A stretch of 64,000 nucleotides of DNA from Jiangella alba (lineage in GTDB: Bacteria; Actinomycetota; Actinomycetes; Jiangellales; Jiangellaceae): contig NZ_FNUC01000003.1 in assembly GCF_900106035.1 (NCBI RefSeq), positions 2,163,501 through 2,227,500 of the forward strand. Reading direction: 5' to 3'. Below are positions 44,454 to 53,065 of this stretch, in pieces (the stretch's first letter is position 1; every line of letters starts with the position of its first letter). The position numbers and the translations under genes are program-made. Below the pieces are notes generated by a model. That model had not been told where the DNA came from and ran no database searches. It saw nothing but the letters and a program-made list of their open reading frames with translations.

Positions 44454-45699
44454 CGGACCCGTACCCGATCGACTACGACCTCACGGGATACCTCGAGACA
44501 GCTCCCGACCCCGCGCGCTCCCACCTCACGATGGCCCTCCGGCCGCGAGGTCGGTAGATGACTACTACCGCGCCCTCGTCCCCGAGCTGCGCCGTACGTC
44601 GCCTGCGCTCGCGTACCCGTACCTGGTGCCGGGCGCGCATTACCACGCGTTGTGGACGTGGGACACCTACTTCACGGGGATGGCACTGCCGGACGACTAC
44701 TTCGACCACGAAGTCGGCTCGCTGCGCAACCTGCTCGCGCACACGTCCGAGGGCGGCCGCCCGCCGTCGCGGATCGATCCCGACGGCGCGGCCGACTACC
44801 AGCACGCGGCCCAGCCCATCCATGCGGCCTGGTCGCTGTCGATCCTCGACCGCAGCGGCGACACAGAACTGCTCCGGGAGCTCTGGCCCACGCTGGTTCG
44901 GCTGCGTGCCTGGTGGGACGAGTCGACGATGTCCCGTCGCGGTCTGCACACCTGGGTCCGCGGCTCCGGCACGGGGATCGACAACGATCCGGCCATCTAC
45001 GGCCGGTCAGGTGACACCGTCGCACTCGTCGACGTGAACTGTTTCCACGTCCGCGAGCTCACCGCCATGGCGGTCCTGAGCACTCGCCTGGGGATCGGTG
45101 AGCCCGGGCCTTGGCAGGAACGGGCCGACGCACTCCGAGCAGCCATCAATACCTACATGTGGGACGACCAGCGCGGGACGTATTTCCACCTGGACCTCGC
45201 TCCGCACACCTGGCAGACCTTCCAACAGCTCACCTGGGAACTTCCGCTCCTGACCCAGACCTGGGCGAACCTGTTCCCACTGTGGACCGGAGTGGCCGAC
45301 CAGCGCCGGGCCGATCGCCTCGTCACCGAGCACGTACTGGATCCGTACCGGTTCCGTTCGCGGTTCGGCCTGCGATCGACCCCCGCTGACCAGCGCTTCT
45401 ACAACAACGTGGCCATGGCGAACCCCTCGAACTGGCAGGGTCCGGTCTGGGCACTGCCCACCGCTCTCACCGCATATGGCCTGGCACGGTTCGGCTACCG
45501 GTCGGAGGCGCTCTCGCTCGCAAAGGACCTGCGTGACACTTTCACCCGTGACCTCGCGGCCACCGGCGCCGTCCACGAGTACTACGACGCCGACACCGGA
45601 ACACCGCTCGCCCACCCGCACTTCGTCAGCTGGAACCTACTGATCACCCGTCTCGCCGACGATCTGGTCGCCAGCCACGACCCCACCGCACTGTGCTGA
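44450..45699 (+). pseudogene. MGH1/trehalase-like glycoside hydrolase, frameshifted near the N-terminus
   Basis: ATG at 44450 overlaps the AKR stop (ATGA) and opens a 35-codon frame ending at TAG 44555-44557. The protein clearly continues in another frame: DDYYRALVPELRR from 44557, then AYPYLVPGAHYHALWTWDTYF, which is the (alpha/alpha)6 mannosylglycerate-hydrolase/trehalase-like family start, on to 45699. Joining the two requires one base to be re-read around 44546-44556, as if a single base were missing. The downstream part is otherwise intact (GTGIDNDPAIYG, ANPSNWQGPVWALPT, HPHFVSWNLL). The gene is either inactivated, expressed from an internal GTG at 44626, or affected by a sequencing error. 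Confidence 0.75.
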
Positions 45700-45802
45700 G
45701 TCGTCACACATGGACGCCATGATGGAGCGATTCCACGGAGGGCGTTCGCCTCGGGACCGGGCGGCGCATACCGGCAGGGCGCAAGGCGGATCGACTTGAG
45801 CC

Positions 45803-45826
45803 CTCACCGGCGTTTCCGCTGGTGAG
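45803..45826 (+). terminator. Hairpin downstream of the rightward sugar operon
   Basis: CTCACCGGCG (45803-45812) pairs with CGCTGGTGAG (45817-45826) around TTTC, with one G-U pair. It lies 104 nt after the glycosidase stop and just before the 64-bp repeat. No T-run follows. Confidence 0.4.
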
Positions 45827-45840
45827 AAGTGTGTTCAGAG

Positions 45841-45904
45841 TGTCCGAGGAGGGAACTGCCCACCTGGCCTCACCCTGCGAACCACGCTCGAACTGGCGCG
45901 ATGA
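45841..45904 (+). repeat. Right copy of 64-bp direct repeat flanking the sugar module
   Basis: It matches 24659-24722 at 57 of 64 positions, with the first 27 bases identical and in the same orientation. The bases just before and into it (AGAGTGTCCGAGG, 45837-45849) are also identical to the flank and 3' end of tRNA-Leu at 62256-62268, as written on the plus strand. That may be chance or may point to a tRNA-derived attachment sequence. Confidence 0.75.
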
Positions 45905-46006
45905 CGCTACATAGCTACGGGTTCCGCAATGCCTGAATTCCCAACACATGGGCGCCGTGGGAACTTGCCACCTTCGTCGCCGTAAGGCTGTACTGTGACG
46001 GGCGCG

Positions 46007-46038
46007 CCGGACTGGTCCGGTCACCACCGCATCTAAAT
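46007..46038 (+). promoter_or_regulatory. Palindrome and AT-rich -10-like patch upstream of the NTPase gene
   Basis: CCGGAC-TG-GTCCGG (46007-46020) is a perfect inverted repeat. An AT-rich CTAAAT (46033-46038) lies 13 bp downstream and about 50 bp before the ATG at 46090. The palindrome is placed where an operator overlapping the -35 region would be. No regulator gene is adjacent. Confidence 0.3.
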
Positions 46039-46089
46039 AGTGTGCCCGATCTGGGCGCAGTCGCCCCTTCTCCGTGAGGCCGGTGAGCG

Positions 46090-49000
46090 ATGTCCATGAA
46101 CCGCGTCGTGAACCTTGAGCGCTTCTGGTTGCCGACAGGGAAGTCGTACTCGCTCACAACCGCTGGATGGCTGAGCGACCCGAACTCGGAAGGGTTGTGG
46201 CGGGCGAACGCCGATGCGCTGGCCACGCGTGCCTTGGCCGATCGGCAGTGCGTGGTCCTGCTCGGGGAACCCGGCATGGGAAAGTCAAGCGCCCTGGACG
46301 GGGGCAGGGCGTTGCTCCCACAAGTGGAGGCGCTCGAGAATCAGTACGTTGATCTGGGTGTCTATGCCGGTGAAGATCGGCTGGTCCGATCTGTCTTCGA
46401 GAGCCAGGTCATCAACAAGTGGCAGGCAGGGTCGCATCGTCTGTGCCTCACGCTCGATGGCTTCGATGAGGCCCTGAATCGGATCGAGACTCTGGACCGA
46501 CTACTCACGGACTACCTGGCGCGCTGGGACCGCGAGCGACTCTTCATCCGCCTCGTCTGTCGCACAGCCGACTGGCGCCAGTCCCTGCGAGCGGCTCTGG
46601 TGGAGGGCTTCGGTGACGCCAACGTTCACGAACTGCTACCGCTGCGTCGCTCCGACGCCGGGCTTCTCTTGCGCGCGGCGGGCCTCGATCCGGAGGAGAT
46701 CCTCGCGGCCGTCGAGCAGACACGTATCGTCCCGCTTGCCGCTCGGCCACTCACCCTGAACCTCATCCGATCCTCGATCGGCCCCGGCGGATCTCTGCCC
46801 GACAATGCGGGCGCTCTGTACCAGCGGGGGCTGACAGCACTGCTCGACGAGATGAATCCAGAGCGTCGAGGAAGCATCCGGCCGCCGGGCGGCGTGGCAA
46901 GCCGGATGCTTGCCGCCAAGCGGATCGCTGCGCTGTCCCTGTTCGGTGATCGGCCGACCGTGTGGACGGGCCCCGTTGCTGAGGCGCTGCCGGACGACTT
47001 GACGGTTGACGAATGCCTCGGGACGCAAGAGTCCTCGTCGCCTGGCATCTCCTCGGACGACGTCGCTTCGACGCTACGTTCAGGAATCTTCGCAGGAGCC
47101 GGCGAGGGGCGCCTCACCTGGTCGCACGCTACCTTCGCGGACTTCCTCAGTGCTCGATGGATCCTGGATGAAGAACTCAACGACAAGCAGGTGTCATCAC
47201 TGCTTGTAGCAAATGGCGGGCGCATCCACGCTCGTATGCGGCAGGTTGCGGCCTGGCTGGTCGGGCTCGACCCGTTGAGGTTCCGGGAGCTCATTCGGTC
47301 CGATCCGCAAGCATTCCTGGCGAGCGTCGACCTACCCGAGGAAGCACTACGCGCCGAGGTTGTCCGCGCTCTGCTTCAGGATGCGGAGACAGGGCAACTT
47401 TTCGACGATTTTCAAAGTGACTATTCGGGGCTGTACCACTCCGGCCTGGCCGAGCAGTTGCGGCCCGCCCTGGAGGCTGGGCAGGGCGAGAGGTGTCGCG
47501 TGGCGATTCGAATCGCCCGACAATGCTCATCTTTGCAGTCGGTGCCGGACCTGACTGCTCTCGCGCTGAACGACGACGCTGACCCGCACGTGCGCGCGTC
47601 GGCGGCCATGGCGGTCCACGACTTGTCCCCGGCCTCACCCAGCCATGACCTCGTGACGCTGATCGGACCCACGAACGAGCCGCCCACAAGCATGGATACC
47701 CGTGAGCTAGAGGCGGCGGCGCTCCTGGCGTCATGGCCGCACGCCGTGTCGACCGAGACGGTATTCTCGGTACTCTCACCCTCACGTCCACGCAGCTATA
47801 GAGGCCTGTACTCGAGCTTCGTCGATCACTTCGCGAGCGGGTTGGAAGACGCCGACCTCGAACCCGCCTGCGCATGGATTTTGGACGACATCTCGCGTGT
47901 GGATGACAGTCGGCTCACATCAATCACCACTGCGATCCTCCGGCTCTGCATCGCCAACCTCGACAACGATCGGGCGCGCGAGGTCGTGACAACGGTGGCC
48001 TTCAGGCGAATCGACGAGTATCAGCCTCCTTTCGGGGAGCCAGACCTTGCCGGCGAACAGATCACCATGGACGTCGGCGTGCGCCGGGCGGTGTGTCGTC
48101 TGCTCTTGGCGATGGCCTCGGAGGAGCAGGTCTGGTCGATCGTGTACCAATCGGGCCCTGGCGATCGGCTCATCGATGACGACGATCTTGAATGGCTCAT
48201 AGACGTATACGTATCCAGCGACGGCGTTACCCGTGTTAACGCGGGCCGGGCGGCCCAGACTGTGCTCAGATCCGATCTGGTGTCTCACAGCGACGTGGTC
48301 CTTGGTCTTGCGGACGACCATCCTGCGGCAGGGCTCTTCGCGTACTGGCGTACGCCGGTGGAGTTTGATTCCGAAGCCGCCGTTGCAGCTCGAACCCAGT
48401 GGTACGAGCGCTCGCCCCGAGGTCGTGAGCGAAAGCAGGCTGGCGAGGGTGAATCGGCCGACCAGTGGGTCAACCCGCGCATCGCCGAGAACATCGCCAA
48501 GGTAGTCGCCGGCGAAGCCTCGGCATTCTGGTACGCCGCGCGTTTGGTCACCGTCAAACCTGGCACACAGAGGCACATGAACGAGTACCAGCCAGACCTG
48601 ACGCTCCACCCTCGCTGGGAAACGCTCCCGGCGGCCGTGAGGTCTGACTTCGTGCTGGCGGCGGCAAGTTATGTCGAGAACGGTAAGTGCGAGCCTGAGC
48701 GATGGTTGGCGCAGAACCTCGACTTCTACCCGGCCCGAGCCGGATACAGGGCTTTGGTCTTACTGCTGCGCCTCGCACCTGACACGTTGGAGGCCGTGGC
48801 GCCCGCCGCATGGCGTGAGTGGGCACCGATCCTGGTCGCCTGGACCGCGACGGTCAACGGGGCGAGTGAGGAGGACAAGAGACGGTTGCTCGCATTGGCG
48901 CGCCCGCACGCCGACGAGGAACTGCGTGCGGCGATGCTGGCGTTGGTCGACCAGGCAATCGCCGATGGGTCGTATGTGTTTCTCAGGACAGAGTTCGATG

Positions 49001-50250
49001 CCCTGTCATCTGAGACGCTTGCGGGCGAACTCGTTGACCGGCTCGTCCGCCCGATGGCTGCCGACACACGATCGGCAATCCTGGACTTCCTAGTGGAGCG
49101 GCACAGCGCACTTGTCACACCCGTGCTGAGCGAATGGCTAAATGACGCCGAGCGGAGTGAGGACCCTGACCGTGCACAGGACGCCGTACGAAGGCTTCTC
49201 TGGCATGACGCGGCGGGCTCTTGGACCAAGCTGAGGGCGCTGATGGGTGACGATGCGCCGTTCATGGAGGCCGCGCTATCGGCAGGCGCCAATGCCTTCG
49301 CCTGGCACGTTCCGAACCTCCTGCCTCCGGACATGGCCGACCTATACCTGTGGTTGTTCCAACGCTTCCCTGCAGACGAGGACCCAACATCTGAGGACGC
49401 GCACCGTATCGGTTCACGCGAAGCCCTTGGGACTTGGAGGGACGCCTTGCTCAACGCTCTGACAAGGGCGGGGACGCGGGAGGCTGTAGCTGCTGTCGAG
49501 CAAATCGCCCAGTCTCGACCCGATGAGCCGTGGCTGGCGCGGGTCCTCGTTGACGCCAAGCGAGCGCTGCGTGATCAGAGTTGGGAACCGCTTACGCCAC
49601 GCGATGTCGATCAGTTGGCGCAGAGTCGCCACGCCCACATCGTGCGCTCGGACGCCGATCTGCTTGCTGCAACACTGGGCGCGCTCGACGAAATTCAAGC
49701 GCGTCTGCAGGCGGACACACCCGCGGCCTACCTCCTATGGGACACCTACGCGGGAAGGCCAAAGTCTGAGGAGGAGATCTCGGACTACCTCGCCATCGAA
49801 CTGCAGCAGCGCCTCAACGCCCGCGGCGTCGTGGTAAACCGAGAGGTTCAGGTGCGCCGCAGTAGGCCGGCCGGCCTACCTGAGCGGACCGACCTGCGGG
49901 TGGAGGCGCTGCGGCCGGACCAGGACAGCACGTCGGCAACAGGAACGCTCCGCATCCCCGCCGAGGTCAAAGGCATCTGGAACCGGGAGGTCATCGACTC
50001 CCTCGATACACAACTCGTCCAGCGGTACATGGCCGACTTCCAGACCGATCACGGCGTCTACATCGTCGCATGGTTCGACCCAGAGCCTTGGACGACCTCT
50101 GATGGCCGCAGAGGGACGGCAGCACCTCGCGGTGGCATCGCGGAGGTCCGTGCGACTCTGGGGGCCGAGGCCGAAAGACAGCTCGCCCGAGGCCGTGTGG
50201 TTGCCGTTCGCGTCCTGGACTGCTCGCTGAAGCGCCCAATCGCCACGTAG
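46090..50250 (+). CDS. Large STAND/NACHT-like NTPase with C-terminal PD-(D/E)XK nuclease domain; candidate defence protein
   Basis: 1386 residues. The P-loop GEPGMGKS lies at 59-66 and Walker B LTLDGFDEAL at ~120-129, with a sensor-like Arg strand (LVCRTADW). This is the layout of NACHT/STAND NTPases. From ~400 to ~1200 the protein is helical and repetitive (ALNDDADPHVRASAAMAVHD, LLWHDAAGSW), as in HEAT/TPR-type sensors. The end shows a PD-(D/E)XK core: Glu1237 (YLAIELQQRL), Asp1268 (ERTDLRVEA), and Glu1292 and Lys1294 (IPAEVKG), then DTQLVQRYM. Known Avs-type proteins carry the effector at the N-terminus; here it is C-terminal. Visibly lower GC than its neighbours suggests horizontal origin. 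A role in phage defence is inferred from architecture only. Confidence 0.85.
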   Translation: MSMNRVVNLERFWLPTGKSYSLTTAGWLSDPNSEGLWRANADALATRALADRQCVVLLGEPGMGKSSALDGGRALLPQVEALENQYVDLGVYAGEDRLVRSVFESQVINKWQAGSHRLCLTLDGFDEALNRIETLDRLLTDYLARWDRERLFIRLVCRTADWRQSLRAALVEGFGDANVHELLPLRRSDAGLLLRAAGLDPEEILAAVEQTRIVPLAARPLTLNLIRSSIGPGGSLPDNAGALYQRGLTALLDEMNPERRGSIRPPGGVASRMLAAKRIAALSLFGDRPTVWTGPVAEALPDDLTVDECLGTQESSSPGISSDDVASTLRSGIFAGAGEGRLTWSHATFADFLSARWILDEELNDKQVSSLLVANGGRIHARMRQVAAWLVGLDPLRFRELIRSDPQAFLASVDLPEEALRAEVVRALLQDAETGQLFDDFQSDYSGLYHSGLAEQLRPALEAGQGERCRVAIRIARQCSSLQSVPDLTALALNDDADPHVRASAAMAVHDLSPASPSHDLVTLIGPTNEPPTSMDTRELEAAALLASWPHAVSTETVFSVLSPSRPRSYRGLYSSFVDHFASGLEDADLEPACAWILDDISRVDDSRLTSITTAILRLCIANLDNDRAREVVTTVAFRRIDEYQPPFGEPDLAGEQITMDVGVRRAVCRLLLAMASEEQVWSIVYQSGPGDRLIDDDDLEWLIDVYVSSDGVTRVNAGRAAQTVLRSDLVSHSDVVLGLADDHPAAGLFAYWRTPVEFDSEAAVAARTQWYERSPRGRERKQAGEGESADQWVNPRIAENIAKVVAGEASAFWYAARLVTVKPGTQRHMNEYQPDLTLHPRWETLPAAVRSDFVLAAASYVENGKCEPERWLAQNLDFYPARAGYRALVLLLRLAPDTLEAVAPAAWREWAPILVAWTATVNGASEEDKRRLLALARPHADEELRAAMLALVDQAIADGSYVFLRTEFDALSSETLAGELVDRLVRPMAADTRSAILDFLVERHSALVTPVLSEWLNDAERSEDPDRAQDAVRRLLWHDAAGSWTKLRALMGDDAPFMEAALSAGANAFAWHVPNLLPPDMADLYLWLFQRFPADEDPTSEDAHRIGSREALGTWRDALLNALTRAGTREAVAAVEQIAQSRPDEPWLARVLVDAKRALRDQSWEPLTPRDVDQLAQSRHAHIVRSDADLLAATLGALDEIQARLQADTPAAYLLWDTYAGRPKSEEEISDYLAIELQQRLNARGVVVNREVQVRRSRPAGLPERTDLRVEALRPDQDSTSATGTLRIPAEVKGIWNREVIDSLDTQLVQRYMADFQTDHGVYIVAWFDPEPWTTSDGRRGTAAPRGGIAEVRATLGAEAERQLARGRVVAVRVLDCSLKRPIAT

Positions 50251-50437
50251 CCAAGCTCGGCGACCGGATAGACGAGGAACTGCAGGGCGCATTGGCAGAC
50301 GGGCATCCCGGGCGCGGAGGGCGGCGAGTCCGCCGCCCATTGTCGCCGGCGGCCGCACGTACGGGGTTGGCCCCGATGTCGGCCGCGTGCTCGATGGGTC
50401 AGCCGTCGCCCCCGCCAGGAGAGTTCCTCCTTCGGCG

Positions 50438-51004
50438 TCATTCGACGACGGCGACGGTGACCTCGCCGTCCTCGAGGGCTTCGAGCTGGTCGAGCGTGGC
50501 TGCGAACACACCCAGGTGGACGATGTCGGCCGAGGGGGCGCCGCGCGTGCCCTCGTAGAAGAATGCGATGTCGCCCCAGGGCACGTAGATGGCCAGGTCG
50601 CCGGGCCCGGCACTCGACGGCGGCGCACCGGCGGTCTGGATCTCACGTGGCGGGTAGGCGATCTTCTCGACGCCGTTGAAGTCCTCGAAGGTGAGGGTCA
50701 GCGGCAGCATCGTCAGCAGGTCGCGGACTGCGGGGTTGTCCTCGTCGAGGGTCACGTCGATCGTCGGGCCGGATGCGGCGGTGAAGCGGATGATCGTGCC
50801 GATGACGGTGTCGTCCACAGGGCCCTCCTCGGTCGGGGTGTTGGTTGCGGCTGTGGCCGGCGTCGCTGGGGTGGACGTCGATGCCGGAGCCGACGGCGTG
50901 GTGCTGGTCGCGGGATCCTCGTCGGAAGGGGCACCGCATCCCGCGAGGACCAGCGCGAGCGCGATCGCGATCGCCGGTCCGGCGGTGAGCCTGGGCTGTC
51001 GCAT
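50438..51004 (-). CDS. Lipoprotein with cyclophilin-like domain
   Basis: 188 residues. The lipobox is LAGC with Cys23, followed by a long Thr/Ser/Pro/Ala-rich linker (about 25-60). The rest matches the small cyclophilin-like fold: an IIRFTAASGPTIDVTL strand, FEDFNGVEKIAYPP, GDLAIYVPWGDIAFFYEG and HLGVFAATLDQLEAL. The protein is anchored outside the membrane. Ligand and enzymatic activity are unknown; prolyl isomerase activity should not be assumed. It stands alone, convergent with the NTPase gene. Confidence 0.85.
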   Translation of the reverse strand: MRQPRLTAGPAIAIALALVLAGCGAPSDEDPATSTTPSAPASTSTPATPATAATNTPTEEGPVDDTVIGTIIRFTAASGPTIDVTLDEDNPAVRDLLTMLPLTLTFEDFNGVEKIAYPPREIQTAGAPPSSAGPGDLAIYVPWGDIAFFYEGTRGAPSADIVHLGVFAATLDQLEALEDGEVTVAVVE

Positions 51005-51233
51005 CGAGGTTCCCTTTCGTGGCGGCCCGGAAGTCCTTCATCCATCCAACGCGCCGTCGAGGCAGAGTGGGAGTCACTGTCGAGGCATGTACTGCCAGGG
51101 ACTCCCACGCACGACGAGCGGCAACCGGCCGTCGCCGAGGCCGCCCGGACGGCGCTGGGTCGCGTTCGACGGCGGCGAGATCGCTCCCGCGGCTGAGCGC
51201 CGAGAACGACCCGCTCGTGACCTGGAGCTGTTC

Positions 51234-51239
51234 GGGTAC
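51234..51239 (+). promoter_or_regulatory. GGGTAC box, candidate SigB/SigF-type -10
   Basis: GGGTAC lies 35 nt upstream of the TPP enzyme start at 51275. The same hexamer occurs at similar distances before several genes of this cluster. The -35 (GTTT-like) is not clear. Confidence 0.35.
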
Positions 51240-51274
51240 GGGCCGACGAGACACCGAGGAGTGAGGAGTGGGCC

Positions 51275-53065
51275 ATGGCCGAGACAGTGGCGGCCCGGTT
51301 GCTGGAGCGGCTACGGGAGTGGGGGGTCGAGCAGGTCTTCGGGTATCCGGGCGACGGCATCAACGGGATCGTCGCGGCGTTCGGGGCGGCGGGCGATCAG
51401 CCGAGGTTCATCCAGACGCGGCACGAGGAGATGGCGGCGTTCGAGGCCGTCGGATACGCGAAGTTCAGCGGCCGGCCCGGTGTCTGCCTGGCGACGTCCG
51501 GTCCTGGGGCGATTCACCTGCTCAACGGCCTCTACGACGCCAAGCTGGACCATGTGCCGGTGGTCGCGATCGTCGGGCAGACCGACCGTGCGGCGATGGG
51601 TGGGCACTTTCAGCAGGAGGTCGACCTGCAGGCGCTGTTCAAGGACGTCGCGAGCGCGTACCTGGCCGAGCTGAACGTGCCGGAGCAGCTGCCGAACGTC
51701 CTCGACCGGGCGTTCCGGACGGCGCTGGCTCGCCGCGCGCCGACGGCGATCATCGTGCCGGCCGACGTGCAGGAGCTGGACCATCACGAGCCCGGGCACG
51801 TGTTCCGGCAGGTGCCGTCCGGCCCGCCGGACGCGCCGTCGTCGGTCGTGCTACCGGCGCAGGAACAGGTGGAGGCCGCGGCGGCCGTGCTGAACGCGGG
51901 GGAGCGGGTCGCGATCCTCGTCGGCCAGGGCGCGCGGGGCGCGGCCGGCGAGGTGATGGAGGTCGCCGAGGCGACCGGCGCCGGCGTGGCGAAGGCGCTG
52001 CTGGGGAAGGACGTGCTCTCCGACGACCTGCCGTACGTCACCGGGTCGATCGGGCTGCTGGGGACCCGGGCCAGTTATGAGCTGATGCGCGACTGCGACA
52101 CGCTGCTGGTCGTCGGTTCCAGCTTCCCGTACAGCCAGTTCCCGCCCGAGTTCGGCCAGGCTCGCGCGGTGCAGATCGACGTCGACGGTTCGGTGCTCGG
52201 CATGCGGTACCCGACGGAGGTCAACCTCGTCGGCGACGCGGGCGCGACGCTGCGGGCGCTCGTGCCGCTGCTGCGGCCGTCGCCGGACCGCTCGTGGCGG
52301 TCGAGGGTCGAGGCGAGTGTCGCGGACTGGTGGGAGACCGTCGAGCGGCAGGCCATGGTCGACGCGAGGCCTGTCAATCCGATGCGGATCGTGCACGAGC
52401 TGTCCCTGCGGATCCCCGATGACGCCATCGTCACGGCCGATTCCGGGTCGTCGACGAACTGGTACGCGCGGCTGCTGCGGATGCACGGGTCGATGCGCGG
52501 ATCGTTGTCGGGCACGCTGGCGACGATGGGCGCAGGGGTGCCGTACGCCATCGGCGCGAAGTTCGCCCACCCGGACCGGCCGGTGGTGGCGCTCGTCGGC
52601 GACGGCGCGATGCAGATGAACGGACTGGCGGAGCTGCTGACGATCACCCGCTACCAGGACCGCTGGGCCGACCGCCGGCTGGTGGTGTGCGTGTTCCACA
52701 ACAACGACCTCAACCAGGTCACGTGGGAGCTGCGGGCTCTGGGCGGCGCGCCGAAGTTCGAGGAGTCGCAGTCGCTGCCCGACGTCGACTACGCGGAGCT
52801 CGCCCGCGGCCTCGGCCTGACCGGGATCAACGTCGACGCGCCCGGCGACCTGGGTGAGGCGTGGGACCGGGCGCTGACCGCGGACGGACCGGTGTTGCTG
52901 GATGTCCGGTGCGATCCCGAGGTGCCGCCGATCCCGCCGCACGCGACGTTCGAGCAGCTCAAGGAGACGACGGAGGCGCTGCTGAAGGGCGACCCCAACG
53001 CCTGGCGGGTGCTCGTGCAGGGCGTGAAGACCAAGGCGCAGGAGTTCGTGCCCGGCCGGGGCTAG
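51275..53065 (+). CDS. Thiamine-pyrophosphate enzyme, pyruvate oxidase/acetolactate synthase family
   Basis: 596 residues from ATG at 51275. The N-terminal PYR domain has the TPP-activating Glu51 in TRHEEMAAF, preceded by FGYPGDGINGI. The middle domain is followed by the C-terminal PP domain, with the Mg/TPP motif VGDGAMQMNGLAELLTI continuing to FHNNDLNQVTWE. The overall pattern fits pyruvate oxidase-like (PoxB) enzymes that decarboxylate pyruvate, rather than biosynthetic acetolactate synthase; no small subunit is nearby. It converges on the topoisomerase gene, and the two stop codons share CTAG. Confidence 0.9.
   Translation: MAETVAARLLERLREWGVEQVFGYPGDGINGIVAAFGAAGDQPRFIQTRHEEMAAFEAVGYAKFSGRPGVCLATSGPGAIHLLNGLYDAKLDHVPVVAIVGQTDRAAMGGHFQQEVDLQALFKDVASAYLAELNVPEQLPNVLDRAFRTALARRAPTAIIVPADVQELDHHEPGHVFRQVPSGPPDAPSSVVLPAQEQVEAAAAVLNAGERVAILVGQGARGAAGEVMEVAEATGAGVAKALLGKDVLSDDLPYVTGSIGLLGTRASYELMRDCDTLLVVGSSFPYSQFPPEFGQARAVQIDVDGSVLGMRYPTEVNLVGDAGATLRALVPLLRPSPDRSWRSRVEASVADWWETVERQAMVDARPVNPMRIVHELSLRIPDDAIVTADSGSSTNWYARLLRMHGSMRGSLSGTLATMGAGVPYAIGAKFAHPDRPVVALVGDGAMQMNGLAELLTITRYQDRWADRRLVVCVFHNNDLNQVTWELRALGGAPKFEESQSLPDVDYAELARGLGLTGINVDAPGDLGEAWDRALTADGPVLLDVRCDPEVPPIPPHATFEQLKETTEALLKGDPNAWRVLVQGVKTKAQEFVPGRG

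Larger units (their letters stand above)
45700..46089. other. Non-coding gap between the sugar module and the NTPase gene
   Basis: This 390-bp stretch contains a hairpin (45803-45826), the right copy of the 64-bp repeat (45841-45904) and the presumed promoter of the NTPase gene. No gene is supported in it. Confidence 0.5.

Noticed and set aside
44558-45037. Frame starting at ATG 44558
   Set aside because: Arg/Thr-rich shadow; the glycosidase family sequence is in the neighbouring frame.
24659-45904. Insertion sequence with the 64-bp repeats as ends
   Set aside because: The repeats are direct, not inverted, and no transposase or integrase is present between or beside them.
51275-53065. Acetolactate synthase large subunit (ilvB)
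   Set aside because: No regulatory subunit or branched-chain genes nearby, and the motif context fits the pyruvate-oxidase-like branch better.
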